From contig JAZSBL010000024.1 in the NCBI GenBank assembly GCA_045602385.1, positions 1 to 62,342 of the forward strand: a stretch of 62,342 nucleotides of DNA, written 5' to 3'. The notes beneath the pieces are model-generated. The model did no database searches. It was not told the origin of the DNA and worked only from the letters and a program-made list of their open reading frames with translations. This DNA is from SVTX01 sp045602385. Lineage in GTDB: Bacteria; Bacillota; Clostridia; Oscillospirales; CAG-272. The position numbers and the translations under genes were made by a program. This document shows, in pieces, positions 50,846-60,003 of the stretch; within the stretch, counting starts at the first letter, position 1; each line of letters opens with the position of its first letter.

Positions 50846-51617
50846 AAATTTCCTCAACTGTTTTCTTTAGCTTCTGCTCGTATTCAAAATAACCGAAAAA
50901 ACCAAATGACGGATGACATTTTGAGCATACAAACGCGAAATTGCCGTCCTTTTTATTGCGCTCGTCCGCCAGAAGCTCCCACGCCTTTTCCATCTCATCA
51001 TATATACGCTCGTCAAAGTTATCGAGATCATAATAAAGATGCGCGAGGTTTACGTGACTTATCGCGATCTCGCCCCAAAAGCCGCCAAGCCCTTCAAGGA
51101 TAGAGATAGCCTTAAGACAGCATTCCTCACATCTATCGGCATAGCCAAGCTCCTTATAGGCACTTGATATATTATTGTAGAATGCGGCAAGCCTGAAGTC
51201 GTTTTCGGGCAAGGTCTTTTGATAAATTTCTCTTGCCATTTCGTAGTAGCTCATGGCCTTCTCCGTCTCCCCGAACGCCTTCATGGTTGTAGCTCCGTTA
51301 AGATATAAGGTTCCCGTAGACTGCAGTCCTTCGAGTCCCAATTTATCTATAATAGCGAAGGCCTCATTTACAGCAAAAAGTGCTTTTTCCTTCTCCCCTG
51401 TTCGTCTGAAGTAACCTATTTTTTCATTTAATATTTCAAGCAGTCCGCGCTCGTCATTCAAGCGTCTGGCCTCACTGTCCCAATAATCAAGGATCCTGCC
51501 AACACCGTGTATATCATTTTTTTGAAATAAGGAATCTATCTTCTCAATAACTCTGGCAATCGGTACTATATCGTACGACTCCTTGGAGCAACTTTCACAA
51601 CCGAATTTGTCTGACAT
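50832..51617 (-). CDS. Tetratricopeptide-repeat protein
   Basis: A 261-residue, almost wholly helical protein with about four TPR-like units (for example KALFAVNEAFAIIDKLG, KAMSYYEMAREIYQKT, RCEECCLKAISILEGLG). It starts with a CESC motif and has CSKCHP near residue 233, possibly a split metal site. TPR proteins bind partner proteins; the overlap with the DUF4037-like gene suggests that partner. A consensus promoter precedes it. Confidence 0.75.
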   Translation of the reverse strand: MSDKFGCESCSKESYDIVPIARVIEKIDSLFQKNDIHGVGRILDYWDSEARRLNDERGLLEILNEKIGYFRRTGEKEKALFAVNEAFAIIDKLGLEGLQSTGTLYLNGATTMKAFGETEKAMSYYEMAREIYQKTLPENDFRLAAFYNNISSAYKELGYADRCEECCLKAISILEGLGGFWGEIAISHVNLAHLYYDLDNFDERIYDEMEKAWELLADERNKKDGNFAFVCSKCHPSFGFFGYFEYEQKLKKTVEEIYEGN

Positions 51618-51644
51618 AACACAGTTCCTCCTTCTTTTTCAACA

Positions 51645-51673
51645 ATTATACAACAAATGAAAATAAATGTCAA
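51645..51673 (-). promoter_or_regulatory. Consensus promoter of the TPR/DUF4037-like operon
   Basis: On the minus strand TTGACA (51668-51673), 17 bp, TATAAT (51645-51650), a perfect match, 27 bp before the start codon. Confidence 0.9.
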
Positions 51674-51702
51674 TAAATTTGTGTAATATATATTAAAATC
51701 AC

Positions 51703-51731
51703 TTGACTTTTCGTTGTATTTATTGTATAAT
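51703..51731 (+). promoter_or_regulatory. Promoter of the antiporter/MgtC operon
   Basis: TTGACT (51703-51708), 17 bp, TATAAT (51726-51731), 32 bp before the TTG start codon at 51764. It lies back to back with the TPR promoter. Confidence 0.85.
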
Positions 51732-51763
51732 ATACTATCAAAATGTAAAAAGGAGGTGTCGGA

Positions 51764-53215
51764 TTGTTAAATTCGTTTTACGCATCAATATCCCCAACGG
51801 CAACAGTTATTATATCTATTGCTATAATGTTGTTCTGCGGGTTTGCAATGACAAGACTGACAAAGCTCCTTAAGCTACCCAACGTTACCGCTTACATAAC
51901 GGTTGGAATACTGATCGGTCCCTTCTGCCTTGACCTCATTCCCCAAAACGTCATTGACGGCACTGATTTTCTTTCGGATATCGCGCTTGCCTTTATTGCC
52001 TTCAGTGTTGGAGAATTCTTCAGGCTGAACACACTGAAAAAGAACGGCGCCAAGACTGTTGTGATAACATTGTTTGAGGCTGTGTGCGCATCCGCGCTGG
52101 TCTTTTTACTGACATTCTTTATTCTTCATCTTGAAATTGTACTGTGCATTGTTCTTTCCGCCCTGGCTGCGGCGACCGCGCCGACCTCTACCGCAATGAC
52201 GATAAGACAAACAAAAGCAAAGGGCAATTTTGTTGATTCACTTTTACAGGTCATCGCGCTTGACGATGTGCTCAGTCTTATTGCATTCAGTATCGCTCTT
52301 TCAATAGCCGGGGCGTTTCTTGCCGACGGCGCAACGGTTTCTGCCGGAACGGTGATAACTCCGATTGTCATTAATATCGGAATCATGATACTGGGCGGAT
52401 TCTTCGGATTCTTTTTAAAGCTCCTTATGCCCAAGAAGCGAACCGTTGATAACCGACTTATAATATTGATAAGCACGCTTTTCCTTTTCTGCGGATTGTG
52501 CGCGCTGCTTGATATTTCCCCCTTGCTCGGTTGCCTTGCAATGGGTATGGTATACATCAACATATCGGATGACGACAAGATTTACAAGCAAATAAATTAT
52601 TTCAGCCCCCCTATAATGCTTCTCTTTTTTGTCCGCTCCGGACTGAATCTGAAGCTTGATTCTCTATTCTCACCTACGGGTAACACGGGAAGCGTACCGA
52701 TAATTGTTATAGCTCTCCTTTATTTTGCTATACGAATGATCGGTAAATACGGCGGCGCGTTCTTGGGCGCGTCTATAATCCGTGCTGACAAAAGCGTGAG
52801 GAATTATCTCGGACTTGCGCTTATCCCACAGGCGGGAGTTGCTATCGGTCTTGCCGCTATGGCGGACAGAACTCTTGGAGGCACGGTCGGCGAGAATATT
52901 CAGACCATTATATTGGCATCAAGTATTCTATACGAGCTTATCGGTCCTGCCTGCGCCAAGGTTTCACTTTACCTCTCGGGTTCAATATCTGATAAGATCG
53001 AGGATATCGCACCTGTGGAAACACTTGACAAGGACGGAAATCCCCGACGCGAGGTGGATATTCTGATAGAACGGATACAAAAGATCCGCGCGGAGATTCC
53101 TGAGCCCGAAAAGGTCGAAATGTCTCCCGAAGAGCTTGCCTTTCTTGAGGCCTCCGAGGAGCAATACGAGGCAATGTATGATCTGCATCGGCGAAGAATG
53201 AGCCGAAGAAAATAA
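51764..53215 (+). CDS. CPA2-family monovalent cation/H+ antiporter
   Basis: A 483-residue antiporter of the KefB/Na+:H+ type with about twelve membrane helices (residues 10-405) and a charged cytoplasmic tail. The sequence AATAPTSTAMTIRQTKAKG is the conserved discontinuous-helix region. It would exchange Na+ or K+ for protons; with Rnf in the same genome a Na+ cycle is plausible. The start is a TTG with AAGGAGG 8 nt upstream, the only sensible start. It is followed after 15 bp by the MgtC-like gene. Confidence 0.88.
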   Translation: MLNSFYASISPTATVIISIAIMLFCGFAMTRLTKLLKLPNVTAYITVGILIGPFCLDLIPQNVIDGTDFLSDIALAFIAFSVGEFFRLNTLKKNGAKTVVITLFEAVCASALVFLLTFFILHLEIVLCIVLSALAAATAPTSTAMTIRQTKAKGNFVDSLLQVIALDDVLSLIAFSIALSIAGAFLADGATVSAGTVITPIVINIGIMILGGFFGFFLKLLMPKKRTVDNRLIILISTLFLFCGLCALLDISPLLGCLAMGMVYINISDDDKIYKQINYFSPPIMLLFFVRSGLNLKLDSLFSPTGNTGSVPIIVIALLYFAIRMIGKYGGAFLGASIIRADKSVRNYLGLALIPQAGVAIGLAAMADRTLGGTVGENIQTIILASSILYELIGPACAKVSLYLSGSISDKIEDIAPVETLDKDGNPRREVDILIERIQKIRAEIPEPEKVEMSPEELAFLEASEEQYEAMYDLHRRRMSRRK

Positions 53216-53230
53216 CGAAAGGAAAATAAC

Positions 53231-53974
53231 ATGTTACAGAATATAAATCTTTTTGAAGTTACTGACCCCATAAGCAAGCTGCTTGGCGATTGGTCCGCAA
53301 AGCTTGATATCTGGTCGATAATACTCCGTATTGCGGTGTCGATCGTTTTTGCCGCGATAATCGGTTGGGAGCGCTCAACCAAGCGTCATGCTGCGGGGCT
53401 TAGGACCTTTATGCTCGTATCTCTCTCCGCGACTGTCGCAATGATGCTCGATCTGTTTATGATACAGAGATATTCGGTTGGCTTGCCTATCATATCTACC
53501 GCGTTTGTAATAGGCATCGCTATTATCAGCTCCAACTCCATTCTTTACAGCTCCAAGAGCCAGATCAAGGGACTTACAACCGCGGTCGGACTTTGGGCGG
53601 TCGGCATTTCCGGACTCCTTATCGGTGCAGGCTTCTACACGGTTTCGCTGATTACTTTTGTGGCGCTTCTCTGCTGTCTTTCCCTCTTCCCGTCTCTTGA
53701 AAGAAAATTTAAGAATCAGTCAAACCACTTTGAGATACACCTGGAGCTGAAGCACCGCGACGATCTTCAGAATTTCGTAACAACGATAAGACAGCTTGGT
53801 CTAAGGATAGACGACATTGAGGTCAATCCCGCCTACATTAATTCCGGACTGAGCGTATATTCAATTGCTCTTACCATACAAAGCGGTGAGCTTAAGAAAT
53901 ACAAGACCCACACAGAGATAATTGAGGCTCTCAGGTCGATCGAATACATACATCACATTGAAGAAATGACGTAA
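53231..53974 (+). CDS. MgtC/SapB family protein
   Basis: A 247-residue membrane protein with the MgtC signature GWERSTKRHAAGLRTFMLVS (residues 45-64) and about five helices up to residue 155. A soluble C-terminal, ACT-like domain follows. MgtC proteins affect Mg2+ homeostasis and the membrane ATPase. It shares the antiporter promoter and ends at a terminator, suggesting a joint role in ion balance. Confidence 0.88.
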   Translation: MLQNINLFEVTDPISKLLGDWSAKLDIWSIILRIAVSIVFAAIIGWERSTKRHAAGLRTFMLVSLSATVAMMLDLFMIQRYSVGLPIISTAFVIGIAIISSNSILYSSKSQIKGLTTAVGLWAVGISGLLIGAGFYTVSLITFVALLCCLSLFPSLERKFKNQSNHFEIHLELKHRDDLQNFVTTIRQLGLRIDDIEVNPAYINSGLSVYSIALTIQSGELKKYKTHTEIIEALRSIEYIHHIEEMT

Positions 53975-53980
53975 ATCAAA

Positions 53981-54009
53981 ATACCGCCGAATACTCGGCG
54001 GTATTTTTT
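53981..54009 (+). terminator. Terminator of the antiporter/MgtC operon
   Basis: ATACCGCCGA (53981-53990) pairs with TCGGCGGTAT (53995-54004), loop ATAC, followed by TTTTTTATTTTTTT. Confidence 0.85.
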
Positions 54010-54028
54010 ATTTTTTTCGTGAAAACCG

Positions 54029-54057
54029 ATGACAAAACGCCTGATATATGTTATAAT
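54029..54057 (+). promoter_or_regulatory. Promoter of rmuC and downstream genes
   Basis: ATGACA (54029-54034), 17 bp, TATAAT (54052-54057), with an extended -10 TGT just before it. About 30 bp before the rmuC start codon. Confidence 0.8.
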
Positions 54058-54087
54058 TAATTATCTATATATACTTTAGAGGTGCAC

Positions 54088-55431
54088 ATGGAATACGCAA
54101 TATTATTTTGTAGCGTCATTATGCTCTTTGTTTCGGGAGCATGCCTGCTCTACACCGTGAAGATAGCGAAAAAGGTTGAAAACATTGGTGACGAGAGCAA
54201 CAGCGAAAAAAAGCTTGACGAAATGCGCGAGAGCATTTATAACGAGTTCTCCAGAAACAGAAGCGAGCAAAACCAGGCTCAGATGACACAAAGAAAAGAG
54301 CTTGAATCCAAGCTTTCTGCTATTAACACCACTCTTGACAATATAAAAACAACAAATCAGGATCAGTTGATGAAGATCTTCCGCGAGATCACGGTCGGTC
54401 TTGCCAAGATAGATGAAACCAATGCAAAGTCTGCCGAAAGACAAAATCTTAAGATTGAAACATCACTTGAGAAGATACGAGAAAGCAACGAGCAAAAGCT
54501 TGAGCAGATGAGAAACGTGGTTGACGAAAAGCTGACCACTACCCTCACCCAAAGGCTTGACAGCTCCTTTAAGACCGTTTCCGATCAGCTTGAAAATCTC
54601 TACAAGGCTCTTGGTGAAATGAAGGAAATGTCGGGAGGTATTACCGAGCACGTTACATCCCTCAACCGTGTCCTCAGCAACGTTAAGGCGAGAGGAACAT
54701 GGGCCGAAATACAGCTCAAAAACATACTTGATCAGACCATACCCAACATGTACGTCGAGAACTATGCGTCGAGCAAGTCAAGCAAGGATCGCGTAGAATT
54801 TGCTATCAAGATACCGTCGGGTGAGAACTACTCCGAGATCACATATCTCCCCCTCGACTCCAAGTTCCCGATGGAGGACTACGTAAGACTTTGCGAGGCG
54901 ACCGACAGGGCCGATGCCGATGCAACACGCGCGGCAAGAAAGGCACTTGAGGACAGAGTGATACACGAGGCCAGAACAATTACCAAATACATATCCGTTC
55001 CCAAAACAACTCCTTTTGCAATAATGTATCTTGCAAGCGAGGGATTGTATGCCGAGATAGCATCCTCTCCCAACGCAATACCCGAAAGACTCCAGAATGA
55101 ATTTAACATTATGGTAGCCGGCCCCTCAACGATTACCGCACTGCTTAATTCCCTCTCGCTCGGATTCAGAATCGCGGCTATAAACGAGAAGGCAAACGAG
55201 GTCAGAAAGATCCTCTCCGCCGTAAAGGCGCAGTACGATACCTTCTCCGGCGTGCTTGCGAAGGCAAAGAAGAAGATCGACGAGGCGGGCAAGTCGCTTG
55301 ACGAGGCTCAGCACAGAAACGATATGATACAGAAAAAACTTCGCTCCATTGAAGCACTTGACATCTCCGAATCCGACAGCGTTCTTTACCTTGAAGGTGA
55401 ATCGACTGATTTCGCTGACGACGAGGAATAA
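54088..55431 (+). CDS. rmuC: DNA recombination protein RmuC
   Basis: A 447-residue protein with one N-terminal membrane helix, a long coiled coil (about residues 30-200) and the RmuC core (GTWAEIQLKNILDQTIP, LPLDSKFPMEDY, AIMYLASEGLYAEI). The core is of the restriction-endonuclease-like fold and limits DNA inversions between repeats; the exact activity is not settled. The ATG at 54088 follows AGAGG; a GTG two codons earlier is the alternative. It starts a cluster with the RNA methyltransferase genes. Confidence 0.92.
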   Translation: MEYAILFCSVIMLFVSGACLLYTVKIAKKVENIGDESNSEKKLDEMRESIYNEFSRNRSEQNQAQMTQRKELESKLSAINTTLDNIKTTNQDQLMKIFREITVGLAKIDETNAKSAERQNLKIETSLEKIRESNEQKLEQMRNVVDEKLTTTLTQRLDSSFKTVSDQLENLYKALGEMKEMSGGITEHVTSLNRVLSNVKARGTWAEIQLKNILDQTIPNMYVENYASSKSSKDRVEFAIKIPSGENYSEITYLPLDSKFPMEDYVRLCEATDRADADATRAARKALEDRVIHEARTITKYISVPKTTPFAIMYLASEGLYAEIASSPNAIPERLQNEFNIMVAGPSTITALLNSLSLGFRIAAINEKANEVRKILSAVKAQYDTFSGVLAKAKKKIDEAGKSLDEAQHRNDMIQKKLRSIEALDISESDSVLYLEGESTDFADDEE

Positions 55432-55458
55432 ACACATCAATTACTGAAAGGTTATAAC

Positions 55459-56649
55459 ATGTTACTTGCAGCTACCTGTCTGTTTGGACTTGAACGCCAG
55501 CTTGGCGAGGAAATAGACGCGCTTGGACTTAAGCGTGTGGAAACAATAGACGGACGTGTACTTTTTGAAGGCGAGGAAAAGGATATTCCGCGCGCTAATA
55601 TTAATTTAAGACTTGCCGAAAGAGTATTTATCGTTCTTGGCAGGTTCCATGCTGAGAGCTTTACCGAGCTTTTTGACGGTACGTTCGACCTCCCTTGGCA
55701 TGAATGGATAGGAGTTAACGACGAATTTCCCGTTACAGGTCACTCTATAAAGAGCAAGCTGACAAGCATTCCCGATTGCCAGAGTATAGTTAAAAAAGCT
55801 ATTGTCAACAGGCTTTCCAAAGAATACGGCATCGCGTGGTTTGAGGAGACCGGGGTAAAGTATAAGGTTGAATTCTTCATTTTGAAGGACGAGGCGATGC
55901 TTCTTATTGACACCTCGGGCATTGCTCTGCACAAGAGAGGATACCGTCCCGATGCCGGCGCCGCACCCCTGAGAGAAACATTGGCCGCGTCCATTGCCCT
56001 CACAAGTCGCCCGAAGGACGACGTTCTGATATGGGACCCCTTCTGCGGCTCCGGAACGATTGCCATTGAAGCGGCGATGATAGCAAGGAGAATTGCCCCC
56101 GGACTCAAGCGCGAATTTGCCGCAGAAAAATTCCCGCGTATCCCCCTCAAAATGTGGAACGACGCGAGAGAAGAAGCAGCTGCGTTAGAAATAAAGGATT
56201 CTACATTTGAGGCATGGGCATCCGATATCGACGAGGACATGCTTGATATTGTATACGAAAACGCGCTTCGCGCAGGCGTTGAGGAAAACATCAACATCTT
56301 CCATGCAGACGCAAGAAAGATTCAAAAGCCCTCCGACAGGCGAGGTACTATAATCTGCAATCCCCCTTACGGAGAACGCATGGGCGATATGAGAGAGGTT
56401 GAGCAGTTGTACCGTGAGATAGGCAAGAATTTCAAGAGCTTTGAGCCTTGGCACATCTACGTTATAACCTCCTGCGAGTATTTTGAGAAGCTGTACGGCA
56501 GACGATCCGATAAATCAAAAAAGCTTTATAACGGTATGCTTCCCTGCACGCTATACCAATTCTTCAAGCCCGCGGAATTCAGAGACAACCGCCCCCAATT
56601 CAAGCAATTTGATAAAAATAAATCCTATCCCAAACAAAGAAAGAAATAA
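55459..56649 (+). CDS. THUMP-domain rRNA methyltransferase, RlmL/YpsC type
   Basis: A 396-residue class I methyltransferase. The N-terminal ferredoxin-like/THUMP part (to about residue 160) binds RNA. The catalytic part has the SAM motif DPFCGSGTIAIEAA and the active site NPPYGERM typical of N2-guanine methyltransferases of the RlmL family. The target in Bacillota is probably 23S rRNA. The C-terminus is short and basic. It lies 27 bp after rmuC and 9 bp before rsmA. Confidence 0.9.
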   Translation: MLLAATCLFGLERQLGEEIDALGLKRVETIDGRVLFEGEEKDIPRANINLRLAERVFIVLGRFHAESFTELFDGTFDLPWHEWIGVNDEFPVTGHSIKSKLTSIPDCQSIVKKAIVNRLSKEYGIAWFEETGVKYKVEFFILKDEAMLLIDTSGIALHKRGYRPDAGAAPLRETLAASIALTSRPKDDVLIWDPFCGSGTIAIEAAMIARRIAPGLKREFAAEKFPRIPLKMWNDAREEAAALEIKDSTFEAWASDIDEDMLDIVYENALRAGVEENINIFHADARKIQKPSDRRGTIICNPPYGERMGDMREVEQLYREIGKNFKSFEPWHIYVITSCEYFEKLYGRRSDKSKKLYNGMLPCTLYQFFKPAEFRDNRPQFKQFDKNKSYPKQRKK

Positions 56650-56658
56650 GAGGAAACA

Positions 56659-57528
56659 ATGCTTAATTTATGTGATCCCAGAACAATAAAGCAGGTCATG
56701 GACATGTTTGGACTCAGCTTTAAAAAGGAGTTCGGACAAAACTTTTTAACAGACAATATGACGGTTGAGGATATTGCCGATGCCTGCAACGATGACAAGG
56801 ATATTACCGTTGTTGAGATCGGACCCGGTATCGGTTGCATGACTCGCGAGCTTTGCGAGAGATACTCCCGAGTTGTCGCTTTCGAGATAGATGAGGGGCT
56901 TATCCCCGTGCTTAAATATACCCTTGACGGATACAAGAACGTTACAGTGTACAATGAAGATATCATGAAAGCAGACATTAAGTCTATACTTGCTCCCTAC
57001 TTCGAGATGGGCAAGGTTGCCGTCTGCGCTAATCTCCCCTATTACATTACAACTCCTATTCTGATGAAGCTTATTGAATCGGAGCTTCCCTTTGAAAGCA
57101 TTACCGTAATGGTTCAGACAGAGGTCGCCGAGCGTCTTGCGGCAGGCGCGGGAAACAAGAACTGCGGAGCGATTACCGCCGCGATCGACTACTACGGTAA
57201 AGCGGAGCTGCTCTTCAAAGTAAGTGCCGACAGATTTATGCCTCCACCGAAGGTTACTTCATCCGTAGTGAGAATAGATCTCTGGAAAGACAAGCCCGTA
57301 AAGCCTATCGACGAGGCCCTCTTCTTCAGAACCATCAAGGCGGCTTTTGAGCAGAGGAGAAAAACGCTCCCCAATTCCCTTTCCACGGGATTCCCCGAGA
57401 TCAGCAAGGAAGAGCTCACAGAGATAATTATTGCTTGCGGCCACAAGCCAGAAGTCAGAGGCGAAAAGCTCTCGGTTAGGGATTTCTGCACGCTTTCCGA
57501 CAAGATCTATTCAAAATTGAATTCATAA
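56659..57528 (+). CDS. rsmA: 16S rRNA dimethyladenosine transferase RsmA (KsgA)
   Basis: Dimethylates A1518 and A1519 of 16S rRNA (EC 2.1.1.182), 289 residues. Motifs are KKEFGQNFLTD (22-32), the SAM-binding EIGPGIGCMT and the catalytic NLPYYITTP. The C-terminal helical domain has KAAFEQRRKTLPNSL. AGAGGA precedes the ATG. It sits with two other RNA-acting or DNA-acting genes in one direction. Confidence 0.96.
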   Translation: MLNLCDPRTIKQVMDMFGLSFKKEFGQNFLTDNMTVEDIADACNDDKDITVVEIGPGIGCMTRELCERYSRVVAFEIDEGLIPVLKYTLDGYKNVTVYNEDIMKADIKSILAPYFEMGKVAVCANLPYYITTPILMKLIESELPFESITVMVQTEVAERLAAGAGNKNCGAITAAIDYYGKAELLFKVSADRFMPPPKVTSSVVRIDLWKDKPVKPIDEALFFRTIKAAFEQRRKTLPNSLSTGFPEISKEELTEIIIACGHKPEVRGEKLSVRDFCTLSDKIYSKLNS

Positions 57529-57538
57529 AGGATATATA

Positions 57539-59356
57539 ATGAAAAAATTTCATTTATTGCTCCTCATGCTCGCATCGGCTCTATTGCTCCTGCTTGTCTC
57601 CTGTGACGGAGAGTGCAAGCATCCGAGCTTTACGATATCGAGCGTTGAGGCAGACTGCACACGGAGCGGCGAGATAGTCTATACGTGTGACGATTGCGGA
57701 TATTCATATAAAGACAGTATAACCGAGCCCAAAGGTCACACGTTTGTAGCATCTACCGTGTCACCTACATGCACCGAGGACGGATATACCGAATATAAGT
57801 GCCAATGCGGGTTCTCATATCGATCGGATATTGTTTCCGCAAAGGGACACGAGTATATTGATACCGTTACCCCGCCGACTTGCACGAGCGAGGGCTATAC
57901 AACACACAAATGCCCGGTCTGTAATTATTCGTACATTTCCAACCATACAAATACCGCGCAGCACAACTACAAGGCTGAGGTATATGCCCCTACCTGCTCG
58001 AAGCAAGGCTACACGCTCTATTCCTGTGTCGATTGTGACGACGAGTACACGTCTGATTACACCCAAAAAACAGCGCATATCATGCTTGCAACAGATACTG
58101 CGCCGACTTGCGAGAATGAGGGCTACACCAGCTTCACTTGTATTGAATGTGGATACACCTACAAATCCGGTTTTCAGGCACCGCTTGGGCATAAAATGTC
58201 AAGTGAAATTACAGAACCCACTTGCGTGGATGAGGGACATGCTACATACCACTGCGAGAGATGTGATTACAGCTACACCAATGTAATTAAGCCTATCGGT
58301 CACTCATTTTCCGCTATTGTGACTATGCCCACTCTTTCTGACATGGGATACACCGAATACACCTGTCAAAACGTTGGATGTGATTACGCATACACAGGAG
58401 ACTTTGTTTTTTACAGTGATCTTCTCCCTAACGGCGCTTATGCCGGAACGTCGACGCCAATGGCGCAAGGAATAGACGTTTCCGTATACAATTACGCCGA
58501 ATTTGAGTCGATTGACTTTGCATCAATAAAAGAAGCCGGCATTGACTATGTTATTATAAAGGCCGGAAGCACATACCGCGAGAATTTTACTCTTGGCGGT
58601 ATTGAACCGACATTTGAGAAAAGCTATGCTGATGCTAAGGCTGCCGGACTTGACGTTGGCGTATACTTTTACACATATGCCACAAGCGTGAATGAAATAA
58701 TTCAGGATGCGCGATTGCTTTTGAGCATTCTTGACGGCAAGCAATTTGAGTATCCGATATACCTTGATCTTGAGGATGACTCGCTTGCAGGTCTTGACAA
58801 AGCAACTATAACGGAAATGTGCGTTGAATTCTTCACTATTCTTCAGCGCGCGGGATATTACACCGGTCTTTACGTTAATGACACGTGGCTTAAAAACCAT
58901 GTTGATACGGCGACCGCTTTACAATACTTTGAAATTTGGTATTCGCGTCCAAATGAGGTATGGGATACCGAAAAATACGGCGAAAATCTTGGCATGTGGC
59001 AGTATAGCTTCACGGGCACGTTTGATTTTATGGAGGGTATTCCGTTTGATTTGAATCTTGCATATAAAAACTATCCTGAAATTATTAAAAACGGTGGTTT
59101 TAACGGATACACCAAAGAGGAAATAAAATTTATTGATTCGGACAAAGAATTCGTTTACGTTATCGCAAATTCGATAAACGTCCGTTCAACTCCCGATTTC
59201 GATTCTGCCGAAAATCTAATCGGCACTGCATATCTTGGCGACTGCTTTGAGCTGATTGAAAAAAACGAGGGATACCTTAAAATCAAATTCAACGGAACAC
59301 ACGCCTATATTACCGCAAATAAAACCTACATTTCCTTTGACTATCCCTTGAAATAA
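57539..59356 (+). CDS. Lipoprotein with seven Cys-rich repeats, GH25 muramidase and SH3b domain
   Basis: A 605-residue surface protein. The signal ends at a lipobox with Cys22 (LLVSC). Residues 32-295 hold seven repeats of about 37 residues, consensus PTCxxxGYTxYxCxxCxYSY...GH, each with three Cys and often a His, like small zinc ribbons. The GH25 domain (about 305-520) has QGIDVSVY near 308-315 and the catalytic YLDLED near 406-411, so it should cut the glycan of peptidoglycan. A C-terminal SH3b-like domain (about 540-605, with NSINVRSTPD) likely binds the cell wall. It lies 10 bp after rsmA and ends at a terminator. Confidence 0.88.
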   Translation: MKKFHLLLLMLASALLLLLVSCDGECKHPSFTISSVEADCTRSGEIVYTCDDCGYSYKDSITEPKGHTFVASTVSPTCTEDGYTEYKCQCGFSYRSDIVSAKGHEYIDTVTPPTCTSEGYTTHKCPVCNYSYISNHTNTAQHNYKAEVYAPTCSKQGYTLYSCVDCDDEYTSDYTQKTAHIMLATDTAPTCENEGYTSFTCIECGYTYKSGFQAPLGHKMSSEITEPTCVDEGHATYHCERCDYSYTNVIKPIGHSFSAIVTMPTLSDMGYTEYTCQNVGCDYAYTGDFVFYSDLLPNGAYAGTSTPMAQGIDVSVYNYAEFESIDFASIKEAGIDYVIIKAGSTYRENFTLGGIEPTFEKSYADAKAAGLDVGVYFYTYATSVNEIIQDARLLLSILDGKQFEYPIYLDLEDDSLAGLDKATITEMCVEFFTILQRAGYYTGLYVNDTWLKNHVDTATALQYFEIWYSRPNEVWDTEKYGENLGMWQYSFTGTFDFMEGIPFDLNLAYKNYPEIIKNGGFNGYTKEEIKFIDSDKEFVYVIANSINVRSTPDFDSAENLIGTAYLGDCFELIEKNEGYLKIKFNGTHAYITANKTYISFDYPLK

Positions 59357-59360
59357 AAAA

Positions 59361-59386
59361 AGGTGTTACCCATCGGGGTAACACCT
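59361..59386. terminator. Bidirectional terminator between the GH25 gene and rpiB-like gene
   Basis: AGGTGTTACCC (59361-59371) pairs with GGGTAACACCT (59376-59386), loop ATCG. TTTTTT follows on both strands. Confidence 0.9.
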
Positions 59387-59402
59387 TTTTTTATTGATTG
59401 AA

Positions 59403-59978
59403 TTAAGCCTCAGGCTTCTTCTCAAGCTTAAGAGGATAGTCACCGAGGTGCTCCATCTTAAAGCCGTTTGCCTTATATGCCTCGTAGTCAAATGCCTCGA
59501 GCTCATCGATTGCGAGTTTGTGGAACTCATAGAAGTTGTACCACCACTCGTAGTCAGTACCGAGATCAGCGTTGAGGTAAGCGTCTGCAATGTCACAACC
59601 CATAGCGGGAGCTACGTAGAACGCACCCATAGCGAGAACGTTTACACCGTTACCTGTGATAGCGCGGCGTGCAGCGGGAACGCTCTCAACAACACCTGCG
59701 TGAACGTGGGGGCACTTGCTTGCAGCGATATGGATACCCATACCTGTACCGCAGAAAAGAAGCGCTCTCTCAAAGTTACCCTCAGAGATCTGCGCGCCAA
59801 CGCGGAGACCAACTCTGTGGAACATGTTCTCTGTGTCGTTAGGATCGCTGTCCTTTGTTACGCCGAGGTCTGTGATCTTCCAGCCCTTTTCCTGAAGGTG
59901 AGCAACTACTGCTTCCTTAAGCGGAAAGCCTGCGAAGTCTGCACCGACTACTAAGTACTTGTCCTTAACTGTTTTCAT
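59403..59978 (-). CDS. RpiB/LacAB-family sugar-phosphate isomerase, divergent
   Basis: A 191-residue protein of the RpiB/LacA/LacB family, longer than RpiB (about 150). The catalytic Cys76 in FCGTGMGI is kept. However, the N-terminal DHAG motif is DFAG here (Asp14-Phe15), and Glu98 stands where RpiB has the phosphate/ring-opening His. A C-terminal extension (from about 140) carries YEWWYNFYEFHKLAIDELEA. So ribose-5-phosphate is not a safe substrate; another sugar phosphate or ketose is likely. It is 25 bp downstream of the rhamnosidase gene, in the same operon. Confidence 0.78.
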   Translation of the reverse strand: MKTVKDKYLVVGADFAGFPLKEAVVAHLQEKGWKITDLGVTKDSDPNDTENMFHRVGLRVGAQISEGNFERALLFCGTGMGIHIAASKCPHVHAGVVESVPAARRAITGNGVNVLAMGAFYVAPAMGCDIADAYLNADLGTDYEWWYNFYEFHKLAIDELEAFDYEAYKANGFKMEHLGDYPLKLEKKPEA

Positions 59979-60003
59979 AATAAGTTCTCCTTATATGTAA
60001 AAT

